DNA of 64,000 nucleotides, from contig CM020618.1 in the NCBI GenBank assembly GCA_009829735.1, forward strand, positions 22,677,346-22,741,345, in the 5' to 3' direction. The notes under the pieces were generated by a model. It ran no database searches, was not told where the DNA came from, and worked only from the letters and a program-made list of their open reading frames with translations. Source of the stretch: Pyropia yezoensis. Lineage: Eukaryota; Rhodophyta; Bangiophyceae; Bangiales; Bangiaceae. The translations under genes and the position numbers were made by a program. Below, in pieces: positions 1 to 9,586 of this stretch; position 1 is the stretch's first letter, and each line of letters starts with the position of its first letter.

Positions 1-1432
1 CCGCGTCATGCCGAGAGCCCCCCCCCCCCCCCCCAGCATGGCCACCGCTGCAGACGGCCGTCGTCGCCGGAACAGCCGCCGACGACGCCGCCGCTACCGT
101 CGCCGCGACCACCGCCTGTCCCCATCTCGGCGGCGGCAAACACCACTGCCGCAGCCCCCGCGTCGATACAAGCCTCCACCTGGTCGGCGCCGCCCACACT
201 GGCGGCGGCGCGCGTGGCGGCAGGGGCACTGGCAGCAGCGCCGGCCGAAAGGCTCCCAGCCGCAGTCACCGCCGCTGACGAGGAGGAGCCACGGCCACGG
301 ACGGGGGCGAGTCACCGCACATGGGGCCGCCGCCACCCCCTTCTACATTTGTCAGTGCGTCCGCGAGCGCCGTTGTCGCCCCGCCGGCCGCGTCGAGGCC
401 CCCGCCTCCTGCCGGTGGCGGACACCGGCGCTCACGCCCCGGCCCCGTCGCACCCTGCGGCGCAGGCTCCTCGGAAGCGGCGGGGTTGGCAATGGACCTC
501 CGTCCGGGAAGCGCGGTTGAACGGGCGGAGGGAGCGCCGTCGACGCTTTCGGCACCTCTTTGCCCCTCCTTTCGTTTTGCTTCATTGCGTGCAGTAGGGG
601 GGGAAGGTTGCTGGACAGCCGCGACCCTCTTCGCCGCACCCTGCGCCCTCGCTCCACTCAATGACTCGCCCATTTCTATATTGCAAGAGACCTTTGTACT
701 CTGCGTCCTCGCACGATCTCTTCTCTCGCTCCATTCTTCCCCGCTCACGTGAGAGACCTGCGCCAGGACGCCTCACCACGCAGCCACCTGTAGCATCCCT
801 GGACCCGACTTGGCGCCGACCCGGGACTGCAACCAGAGGGCACCAGGTGCCAGAACACGCCCGCCGTGTGCTGATGGCTGGCGGCCGTGGCCCGTTCCCG
901 GCACTGGGATGCGGTGGACTACGCTACCCACACGTGGGAGAGGGACTTCTGATGGGTCTTTGCATATTTGTGAGAGACTCGATTTGAGAGAATTTGAATG
1001 TGAGATTAGTGAGTGGGAATAGAATTAGTAGTGATAGTGGCCCCCGGCCTGACGAGGTTAGACTCGGGTCGGGGCCACTCGGGAGTATGGGAGGGCTACC
1101 TGGTCAACGAGCCGAGGCTCCCCCAGATGCACGTTAAGAGGGACAGCGAGGCGCCCTTGGCCCGCGCCCTCAGGAAAAAGACAACTGCGCGTTTGCTTTC
1201 CTCTTCCTCGTGTGCACTACCGTGCGTATCTGTTTGCTCTGCGAGCAGGCACGTGAGGCAAGAGGCATACCACTCTCGTAGTTCCCCTTTCTGAGTTCCC
1301 TGTCCCTTTCCCCCGAGGGATATTGACACGTGTCTGAGAGGATCGAGTTTATACCACACCACCCTCAAACCCCATTGAGTTCACGGTGGTGCCATCTCCT
1401 TATTCCCCCCGGCGGGCCCTCTCCACCATACT
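1..1432. other. Intergenic, no gene recognised
   Basis: The first ~600 bases are GC-rich low-complexity DNA open in several frames at once, as composition alone would give; none of the translations shows a domain. From about 700 to 1430 the DNA is less GC-rich and broken by stops. I see no gene here. The end of a gene lying to the left of the window cannot be excluded. Confidence 0.5.
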
Positions 1433-1547
1433 GTGCTTCCTGTAAAACGTGGATGTTGAAGAGACGTGAGAGGTGGGATTCATTGGTCCAGACATCGATT
1501 TTCATCACGTTCAGGTAACGTCAACATCCATTTTTTACAGGAAGCAC
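1433..1547. repeat. Long hairpin (27-nt inverted repeat, 61-nt loop)
   Basis: The arm at 1433-1459 (beginning GTGCTTCCTGTAAAA) is the reverse complement of 1521-1547 at 25 of 27 positions, with the two mismatches adjacent. The loop is 61 nt. It could be a foldback element, a MITE remnant or a hairpin RNA precursor. No coding frame explains it. Confidence 0.6.
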
Positions 1548-1793
1548 TACTATACATCGCCATCATTAGTGCCAACAATTTTGCAGCTTCTGGAAGTCCG
1601 ACGACCGCAGTCATGCGAGAGGACGCCGTTCACTCCACTGCCTCCTTCCTGGACAAGCAAGAACATTTGAAAACCTTAAAACGTTTCATGTAGCCCGGAA
1701 AGCGCAAATCAATAATCAAAAGCATGCCTTATTAAAAAAAAAAACTTGTGTGTGCATGGTACCCGAGCCTATGCAGTAACTATTCGATTGTAT

Positions 1794-2220
1794 CGTGTTC
1801 GTTTATGTACCACCTGGTATATAAACGAATACCGATCGACCGCACAAGCTTCATCCATGTATTGACGATCGGTGCCGAAACTAAACGATTGATCAAAAAC
1901 AAGTCGAGCGTCCACGATTGACAGCCCGTGCCCCACCTCACCGTCGCCGACTTCACGCCGACGCAACGCCGTCATCCACCACCGTGAGCATCCGCACCAG
2001 CCGCTTTTCTGGCCGCCCCGGCCCAACCCCTCTCTTTCTCCAATATCGCCCCATCTAGGGCCTTCTCGTCGTACGATTTCTCAACAACTGGCCTGCGATT
2101 TACCTCCTCGCCTTTGTCGACCCCCTCTATCTGTGGCTTCTCCTTGCTGCAGACGCCCTCCTCCCCCCTTCTCCCCTCCTTTTTTCCCTTTTTTCCAGGT
2201 TACGCTTCCCGTTTGTCAAC
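1794..2220. other. 5' region of the pogo-like element
   Basis: This stretch lies between the left TIR and the transposase start. It is AT-richer than its surroundings and pyrimidine-rich just before the ATG at 2221. No other gene or defined promoter motif was seen. Confidence 0.5.
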
Positions 2221-3701
2221 ATGCCTCCGACAACGCCGCGTGCTGCGCGCGCTCTGGCTGCCGCCGCAGCTGAAGCAGCTGTGCAAGAGATATTCCCCGC
2301 GGCAACGACAGAAACACGGCACGCCGTCTGCGTGGCCGCGGCCGCCGCAACAGCCGCAGCCGCAGTGCACTTCCAACAGAGCGCCTCACGATCTACTCCC
2401 CTCCGACCGGCAGCGTCAAGACGGCCGGCAAGACCGGCGGCATCGGGCTTCGCCGATGGGCATGTCCGCAAGGAGCGGACACCGATCACCCTGGACGACA
2501 AGATTGCGTTCACCTGTTTAGTTGATCGAGGGACGCATACGTCATTACAGGCTGCATTAGACTTCTTTCACGTTGCCATATCCCTTGAGGCGGCCCGCAG
2601 CATTTGCAGGCCGAGAGAGCGGGCTAAGCTCCTAGCGCGGGCGCGCAGCGGCGAGCCACTCGTTGCTGTGCGCGAACGTCGGTCAAGAGTTGAAGCGGTG
2701 GATAAGGCGCTGCGCGCGTGGTACGATGGCATCCAGTCCATGGCGCGTAGCGACCTTCCTGTGACTCTGGCAGTGCTTGAGTCCACTGCGGCCTAAATTG
2801 CAGGCGAAATGGGCGTGGCGGGCTTCATGGAATCGAAGGGCTGTATCCAGAAGTGGGCGCAACGACACCAGCTGCGCAACGTGGCGCTTTGGGGCCAGGG
2901 TGGGTCGGCAATTGACGCTGCTCAACAAGGAGCCGAAAGGATGACCGAGATACGGGAGGAGCTGTCAAACTACGTCCCAGAGCATATCTACAATATGGAC
3001 AAGACGGGGCTGCAGTTTCGGTGTCTTCCTACCCGGGCCTACATCGCGGCGGGGAAGCGACGGCGGGCCCAAGGGACCAAGGCCATGAAGGCCAAGGATC
3101 GCGTCACCCTCGTGTTGGCATGCAATGCCACGGGCCCCCATAAGATCCCCATCTCTATCATTGGGTCGGCCGCCGTGCCCTTGTGTTTTAAGCCTCCCCG
3201 ACCGGCCTGCCCTCTTCCCTACTTCAGCTAACAGTCGGCGTGGATGGATGCGGGTGTGTACGACAAGTGGCTCAACACGGTGTTTTCCCCAGCTGTGCGG
3301 TCACGGACCAGCGAACCTGTCATCCTCATTGTCGACAACTGTGGGGTGCACACGGAGTTGACGCATCCGCGAGTTAAGATTTGCACTCTCCCCCCAAACG
3401 TGACGGCCATCCATCAACCTCTGGATGTTGGCGTGATCACGTGTGTCAAGCGACGGTCTAAGAAGCGCCTGATATCGCTGGTCATCCGCGCTCACGAGGA
3501 TAGGCAGCGGCGTGAGTCTGCAGCGCGGGCAGCCGGGCCGACCGCAGCGCCAGCACCGGTGCCCACAAGCGGGCGCAGTGCGGCGACGGAGGCGGCGGCG
3601 GGGCCTATCATGCACACGGCCGCGGGGCCAGGCCCTTGCAGGCCTCCCTAAGCGGCGGGAGAAGCGGCGACAATACCCGAGGTGACGAGGATGGGCCCGC
3701 C
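2221..3701 (+). pseudogene. pogo/Tigger-like (DDE_1) transposase, N-terminal and catalytic part
   Basis: One reading frame from the ATG at 2221 encodes a CENP-B-type N-terminal HTH region (about residues 80-140), a second CENPB/Tc5-type HTH (about 160-225, ending near KWAQRHQL) and a DDE_1 catalytic core. The acidic triad is visible: D260 in YNMDKTG, D372 in LIVDNCG and D402 in HQPLDVG, a DD30D spacing. In-frame TAA stops at 2794-2796 (codon 192) and 3229-3231 (codon 337) interrupt conserved segments. The second lies directly before the AWM motif, so it is a nonsense mutation and not an intron. A further stop at 3649-3651 precedes the LTR. The cut-and-paste enzyme is inactive here. The C-terminal part is displaced to 13382-14282. 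Confidence 0.8.
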
Positions 3702-4171
3702 TGTAGCAAAAAACAACTTACACACACGGCACCCAAGTTGGGGCGGTGTACAAGGGCTGCCTCCCGTGTCGGGGGAACCGGAAGAAGTGCAAGTCGCACA
3801 CACTCTGTCCCTGTTGTGGGGCAAACCCCCCACTGACAAACAAGAGGATGGTGTGTGGTCCAGCAGTTTCTTGGTCGGGACGGGGACGCAGGGCCAAGCC
3901 CCGCTGTCCCTCCCCTTATCCCCCCAGGGTCCCCTCAGAATCTCGCCACTCAGAATCTCCCACCCCAGCACCTGCCCACCGGGCCACACGAAAATTCAAG
4001 ACGATAAATGCAGAAAACCCTCAAATCCAAGTTGGATTTACTACTAAGCTAACTATCCCAAACTTAGGGAATACGGACCCAAATGCAGGGGGAGGAGCGG
4101 ATCAGGCTAGTGGCCTGCCGCCCCTTGCATAGCATGTGTTGCCCCCGTACCTGGGGGTCAATACTGCCACA
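3702..4171 (-). repeat. LTR, inverted, left border of permuted element
   Basis: A 470-bp LTR on the minus strand, read from 4171 (TGTGGCAG...) to 3702 (...CTACA). It matches the LTRs at 8999, 12913 and 52567 almost throughout. It lies directly against pol sequence on the right and pogo transposon sequence on the left, with no primer-binding site or gag next to it. Confidence 0.9.
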
Positions 4172-6604
4172 CCCTGGACTGTAACGCGGGGTACTGGCAA
4201 ATTCCCAGTGCCCCGGAGGACAGGCATAAAACTACCTTTACCTGTCACTGTGGTACCTACCAGTGCAAGCGTCTACTGATTGGCCTGTGTAACGCGCCGG
4301 CAACTTTCCAGCGCGCTATGGACATGATTCTGGCCGGAGTACGGTGGGAGATCTGTCTCGCGTACCTAGACGATATCATTGTGCTCTCCCGAAGTCCGGA
4401 GGAACACATTGGCCATCTTGGCCAGGTGTTCAAGCTACTAGCTGACGCCGGTGTGTCACTGAAGGCGAGTAAGTGCCACCTCTTCACTCAAGAGGTGGAA
4501 TACTTGGGACATGTTGTCCGTCCGGGGCGTCTCAGTGTCAACGAGAAGAACCTGAGGGCCATCCGTAAGGCTCAGTACCCCCGGACCCAGACCCAGATGA
4601 GGAGCTTCCTCGGGATGTGTAACGTGTACCGACGTTTCACCAAGGGCTTCGCCAAGGTGGCGAAACCGTTGAATGAGTTAGTGAGCTCAACGCTACCGAA
4701 GAACCTGCCTCCCCCAAGTCGGGTGGAGCAGGAATCCTTTGGGACTCTTCGGGACCTTCTGCTGAAGCCCCCTATCCTGGCTATTCCCAGGTTGGGAGGC
4801 CCTTACATCCTGTATGTGGACGCTAGCTACGACCAACTTGGTTGTGTGTTGCTTCAGCAGCAGCCAGACAAGGAGTACGTGCCGGTGGGATACTTCAGCA
4901 AGGGGCTGAACTCGGCCGAGAAGAACTACGGAGTCACCGAGTTGGAAAGACTCGCAGTGGTGTGGGCGGTGACGTCACTTCGTCACTACCTAGAGGGTGA
5001 GAAGTTCCTCATCCGCTGTGACCACCGCGCGTTGCAGTTCATCTTTAAGACGGACTGTACGAACACTCGTCTCAACCGGTGGAGGGTGCGACTGGCACCC
5101 TTCAACTTTGATATTGAGTACCGACCTGGCAGGCAACATGCCCTTGCCGACGGCCTCTCTCGGGTACCTACCGAGGGGCTGGACACTAACCCAGTCGATG
5201 AGGACATCCCCATCGTGGGGGTAGTCACGCGCTCGGGTCAGGCGTTGAACCCCGAGGCGCCAGGGAACAAGAAGTACTTGCCCCTGTCCCTGGACGAGGT
5301 GGTGAAGGCCCAGGCCGAGAATCCCTTCTGCAAGTCGCAGAGGGATACACTGGATACAGTGGCGGAGACGCGGTTCTTTCTGGGAGACGATGAGCTCCTT
5401 ATGAGGAGGGGGGTGTTCCAGGGGACCGAACAACTTGTCGTCCCCGCATCCCTCAAGGACAGTATCCTTAAGAGGGAGCATAACGCTCCCACAGGTGGAC
5501 ACCTGGGGTCTAGTAAACTGTACCAGACCCTGAGGACCAGGTACTACTGGCCGTCCATGGTGGTGGACATCTACAGTTGGGTGGCTGCCTGCACAAGTTG
5601 TGCACAGAACCGTCTGATGAAACGGCGGCCTACTACGGCTATGCTATTGTTCCCGGCCAAGGAGCCCTTTGCCGCGTTGGCGATGGACATCCTTGGGCCA
5701 CTGCCAGTGACCGAGGAGGGCAACCAGTACCTCCTGGTTATCTGTGACCGCTTCACGAAACTTACGCGAGCGATCCCACTGGCAGAGATCACGGCCATGT
5801 CGGTCGTGTCAGCCTTCCTAGATCACTGGGTTGCCGCGTATGGCATTCCGGATAGTACACTATCGGACAATGGACCGCAATTTGCGTCTGTACTATTTCA
5901 GGGAGTGCTGGATATGTTGGGGGTGCGGGCAAACTATGCCACCCCCTACCCCCCGTCGCGTGCGGTCTATTGCCGTGCGGCGGCCGCTCCCAACTAGGAA
6001 GGATGGTGGCAGGACGCCTACTTTTACTGAGAGTAAGGCGGAGTTCGCTGCTAGGCTTGAAAACCTCATCTCTAAAGTCAGGGCTGAGATGGACAAAGCA
6101 CATAAGCGCTACAAGCGTACCTTTGACAAAAAGGTGCGCAACGCCAAGCATCTCCCCGAGCAGGGTGACTGGGTATTGGTCCACTCACACACCCCAACTG
6201 GGGGTACGTTGGAATTCCAGACGAAGGAGCCGTATCAGGTCCTTCGTACTGATGGGCGGCGCTTCACCATCGAAAGTGACGATGGGGTCCGCACAGTGAA
6301 CGGACAGGACGTGGTCAAAGTTGCACCACCGCCTGCAGGCGACCCAGCTTGGGCGCGTGCGTTGGAAGCGTGGCGCCTCCCCTCACTGCCTGCGGCCAAA
6401 CAGGGCCCGCAGGAGTACGTGTTCGATAAGTTCATCGACCACGGCTGGGATGAGGACACTGACCGCCTCATGTTGAGGGTGCGTTGGTTCGGCTACAAAG
6501 CCAAGGATGGTACGTGGGAATATGTGGAGGACCTTCCCGCTGAGAAGGACCGGGCATACTGTGCCCGGAATGAGATTGACCCTCACAGCCCCCCCTCAAT
6601 GTGA
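4172..6604 (+). pseudogene. pol 3' half: RT, RNase H, integrase, chromodomain (element 1)
   Basis: The frame opens at the LTR border inside reverse transcriptase (LDCNAGYW) and includes the YLDD active site, an RNase H domain (VDASYDQLG), the HHCC zinc region of integrase (H..H..CTSC) and integrase D residues (MDILGP, LSDNGPQF). At about 5940-5955 roughly 180 nt are missing relative to 58240-58430, between short C-rich direct repeats. The loss shifts the frame (stop at 5997) and removes the segment with the catalytic Glu. The downstream frame to 6604 encodes the integrase C-terminal region and a chromodomain (YVFDKFIDHG...RVRWFGY...TWEYVEDL). The aromatic cage positions Y, W and Y look kept. 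The enzyme is inactive as read. Confidence 0.88.
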
Positions 6605-6715
6605 GGGAAGGCTGAGTAGCAGTGCCAAGAGAGTGCTTCAAGTCGAAGTGGTACGCAGAGTGGCTTTCAACTAAAGCCCTAACCCTCACACTCTCACAAC
6701 AAAGGCAGCTGCCAA
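6605..6715. other. pol-antisense ORF spacer
   Basis: A short convergent spacer between the stop of the pol/chromodomain frame and the stop of the antisense ORF. Both genes end here, tail to tail. The counterpart in element 2 is 59080-59190. Confidence 0.6.
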
Positions 6716-8659
6716 CTAGGCATGCATGCTAGACTCTCCAACCCCACGGCCCTCGCCCTCACGTGGAGGCGAGCGGCGAGACCCCCGGCGATAACGCTCC
6801 CCACCAGTCGGAGGGGCCGGAGGCTCCAAGTCGGACCCGTCGCGCCCCTCACGGTCGCGCAAGTGGCGACGACCGCGGCTGCTCTTCTGCTTAGTCTTGC
6901 GCGCAAGTTGGCGACGCAGACGCCGGACCGACTCCGACTCTGACGGAGTCGAGGACTCCGAGACGGAGTAAGACAACTCGTCTTCGGACACGGAGGGAGA
7001 GCGCCGCGAGCATCGGCGACGACGGCGAGGAGGCGAGTATGGCCGGCTCGCACGACGTTTGCCACGCCCAAGTGGGGCTGGCTGGGGCATAATAGCCCCA
7101 ATGCGAGCCAACTCGGCCGTCATAAACTCCGCCACCGACTCGCAACTCGCGGTCGCCACTGCAGTACGAACGCGCTCCTTAAGTTGAGGAGTCTCGGAAG
7201 TTTGAAGGGTTGCGGTCGACGCGGCCAACCAGGATATGGTGCGCACCAACGTGGTGATCATCATCTCTGAGGTCAGAGGCGTGGCCGGTAACAGTAACTT
7301 GGGGTATACCGTCAGGAGGGTGGCACCCAAGTTGGGGGACACCGGGGTGGATGATTCAACGGCCACGCTAATCGGGATGTCCCCGTGCGGCTGGTAGGGG
7401 ACAGGAGGAAGCGGAGGGGCCCGCCGAGGTGGCGGTACCCGGGTGTAACTGCGACCCCGACTTGGGGCCCCCGCAGTGGGTTGAGTCATATGGTCATCAT
7501 GTGAGGGCACGGCCATAACTATGGCCTTGTCCGGGGGTGGCGTAGTGTGGCGATCCACCCCCGGGGCATACGGGTAGTCCCCGATGCCCAACCCCTCTCG
7601 TAGGACCACACGGCCGTCGTGAAGTTCACGAGAGACCCATACGAACTGGCGAAGTGCGCCATCGTCCTTGGGCCCACGAGTGGGGCGGCGCAACTTGTGC
7701 TCGATGCTCTCCCACTCGATAAGCTTGTGGAGGCGGAGCATCTCCTCAAGTAGAGTGAGTTGTCCTGATGAGCACCCCTCAGCAACTAGCTGAGGAGTTA
7801 GCTGTTCCAAACCTTGGATAAGCCGGAGGGGGAGATGCCAGAGCATCCCTCGCCGCTGAACACAAGACACCCAGGTCGACATGACCTCGAGGAGCCACTG
7901 GGTGGCGAACATGGCCCACACCAGGTGATCAGGGCCAGCTGTCAACATGACGGAGCCGAAGTGGTCAAGCAACCGTGGCAGCAATGCCGGGAACCCGTAG
8001 GGGACCTCAACTTGAGGCCACCACTCGGGCTTCTTCGGATAGTACTGCTCCTTACTGGCAGCAGACTGCTGAGGAAACTCAAGTTGAGCCGAGGTCACCA
8101 AGTAGGGACCTCGCCGGAAGTCTTTCTCCATCCGCACATCAAAGTGATGAGTGTGCGGATCGGCCTCGTGAAGGTACGGGGGGCGAGTTGCCACCGCGTC
8201 CCAAGTAAAGGTCGGCAAGTCGCCGGGACCCGGGATAGTTCCCCCGCGGTCCACCATGGCCTTGGCCCGCTGTACGTCTTCGACCTCCTCGTCGTCCAGG
8301 AAGGCAAACTGGTCCGTCCTGAAGCCGGCAGGGAACCCGACCCTACGGGGATACTTCTCCCGTAGGCGGTCCCATACCCGACCCATCGCTGCGCCAAGTC
8401 GGCCACAGCGAAGAACAGTCAACCCCTCCTCATATAGAGGCCAAGCGGGGTAAAACCACCGCCCCACGGCCTCACGCGGGACAACTTGTCCCGCCTCCCG
8501 GGGAGATCCCGCCGTCAACCCAAAGCCGGGTGACGCGGGAGTCCCATCCCCCGGAGCGATCGCAGAGCCCCCGCCGGAAGTCCCGGCGGGCGCTGCACCG
8601 TAGGAGGTGTCCTCCATGCGTTCATCCAGGGAGTCCGTCTCCACCCCCGGGGTCGCCAT
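6716..8659 (-). CDS. Antisense ORF of the chromovirus (647 aa, unknown function)
   Basis: An intact 647-codon frame on the strand opposite gag-pol, between pol and the 3' LTR. I chose the ATG at 8659 (MATPGVETDSLDE) because the frame further upstream has no earlier ATG in good context and this one reads gccATGGCG. The protein is not low complexity: it has a central globular-looking region (LVWAMFATQWLLEVMSTW, LTLLEEMLRLHKLIEWE) and ends in an Arg/Ser-rich tail (about residues 560-647) like those of RNA- or chromatin-binding proteins. I recognise no domain. Element 2 has the same ORF broken by small indels (59191-61130). Some plant gypsy elements (Grande, Retand) carry antisense ORFs at this position; homology to them is not established here. 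Confidence 0.7.
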   Translation of the reverse strand: MATPGVETDSLDERMEDTSYGAAPAGTSGGGSAIAPGDGTPASPGFGLTAGSPREAGQVVPREAVGRWFYPAWPLYEEGLTVLRCGRLGAAMGRVWDRLREKYPRRVGFPAGFRTDQFAFLDDEEVEDVQRAKAMVDRGGTIPGPGDLPTFTWDAVATRPPYLHEADPHTHHFDVRMEKDFRRGPYLVTSAQLEFPQQSAASKEQYYPKKPEWWPQVEVPYGFPALLPRLLDHFGSVMLTAGPDHLVWAMFATQWLLEVMSTWVSCVQRRGMLWHLPLRLIQGLEQLTPQLVAEGCSSGQLTLLEEMLRLHKLIEWESIEHKLRRPTRGPKDDGALRQFVWVSRELHDGRVVLREGLGIGDYPYAPGVDRHTTPPPDKAIVMAVPSHDDHMTQPTAGAPSRGRSYTRVPPPRRAPPLPPVPYQPHGDIPISVAVESSTPVSPNLGATLLTVYPKLLLPATPLTSEMMITTLVRTISWLAASTATLQTSETPQLKERVRTAVATASCESVAEFMTAELARIGAIMPQPAPLGRGKRRASRPYSPPRRRRRCSRRSPSVSEDELSYSVSESSTPSESESVRRLRRQLARKTKQKSSRGRRHLRDREGRDGSDLEPPAPPTGGERYRRGSRRSPPREGEGRGVGESSMHA

Positions 8660-8985
8660 GGCTCTCCCCAAGTTGGGGAGAGACGCCCTGACTACAGCGG
8701 CACGAGACCCGCCCCGAGTTGAGGGGGACTCGGATCGTGGGTAAGACGGGTGGCCTCCCCAGCGTGGGGCGGCCCAGTGGAAGGTGAAGGGGAGGTGGTG
8801 GTGATGGTGAAGTGCGAACCGGGGAGAGCAAGCTGCCGAGTGGGCAAGCTTGAGGAGAGGGGCGGTCAACGTGACCGCCTCCACATCCGCGTGACGTACT
8901 CAAGGGGGGACAGCAAGTCGCGCCCCCAACGCCGAGACGTGCGTTTACGCACCCCTTCACAGGGCCGACCGGGTCGGTCGGAACT

Positions 8986-8998
8986 GAGGAGAGGGGAG
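8986..8998 (+). promoter_or_regulatory. Polypurine tract before 3' LTR
   Basis: GAGGAGAGGGGAG lies directly against the TGTGG start of the sense LTR at 8999, the usual plus-strand primer for an LTR retroelement. Element 2 has the same tract at 61453-61465 with one change. Confidence 0.75.
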
Positions 8999-9467
8999 TG
9001 TGGCAGTATTGACCCCCAGGTACGGGGGCAACACGTGCCATGCAAGGGGCGGCAGGCCACTAGCCTGATCCGTTCCTCCCCCTGCATTTGGGTCCGTATT
9101 CCCTAAGTTTGGGATAGTTAGCTTAGTGGTAAATCCAACTTGGATTTGAGGGTTTTCTGCATTTATCGTCTTGAATTTCCGTGTGGCCCAGTGGGCAGGT
9201 GCTGGGGTGGGAGATTCTGAGTGGCGAGATTCTGAGGGGACCCTGGGGGGATAAGGGGAGGGACAGCGGGGCTTGGCCCTGCGTCCCCGTCCCGACCAAG
9301 AAACTGCTGGACCACACACCATCCTCTTGTTTGTCAGTGGGGGGTTTGCCCCACAACAGGGACAGAGTGTGTGCGACTTGCACTTCTTCCGGTTCCCCCG
9401 ACACGGGAGGCAGCCCTTGTACACCGCCCCAACTTGGGTCCCGTGTGTGTCAGTGGTTTTTGCTACA
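8999..9467 (+). repeat. Sense LTR shared by both halves of element 1
   Basis: A 469-bp LTR, TGTGGCAG...GCTACA. On the left it follows a polypurine tract and the antisense ORF, so it is a 3' LTR. On the right it is followed after two bases by a primer-binding site and then gag, so it is also a 5' LTR. A single LTR serving both sides is the junction expected in a one-LTR circle or a tandem array. Confidence 0.92.
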
Positions 9468-9469
9468 TT

Positions 9470-9487
9470 TGGTGGAGCAGCAGGGGA
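9470..9487 (+). promoter_or_regulatory. tRNA primer-binding site
   Basis: TGGTGGAGCAGCAGGGGA starts two bases after the LTR end. It begins with TGG, complementary to a tRNA CCA end. The same 18 bases follow the LTR of element 2 at 53038. I cannot name the primer tRNA from the sequence. Confidence 0.7.
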
Positions 9488-9586
9488 CAGAGGTAAACTT
9501 TACCTCCGGGTGCACCCGGGTGCAGGGGGTTCTTTGTCTCAGTGGAACGGTGGACTTGGACCGTGTCATACGGATCGTCAGCCAAC

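Noticed and set aside
2794-3243. Introns explaining the two stops in the pogo transposase
   Set aside because: Conserved DDE_1 residues flank both stops with no room for an intron.
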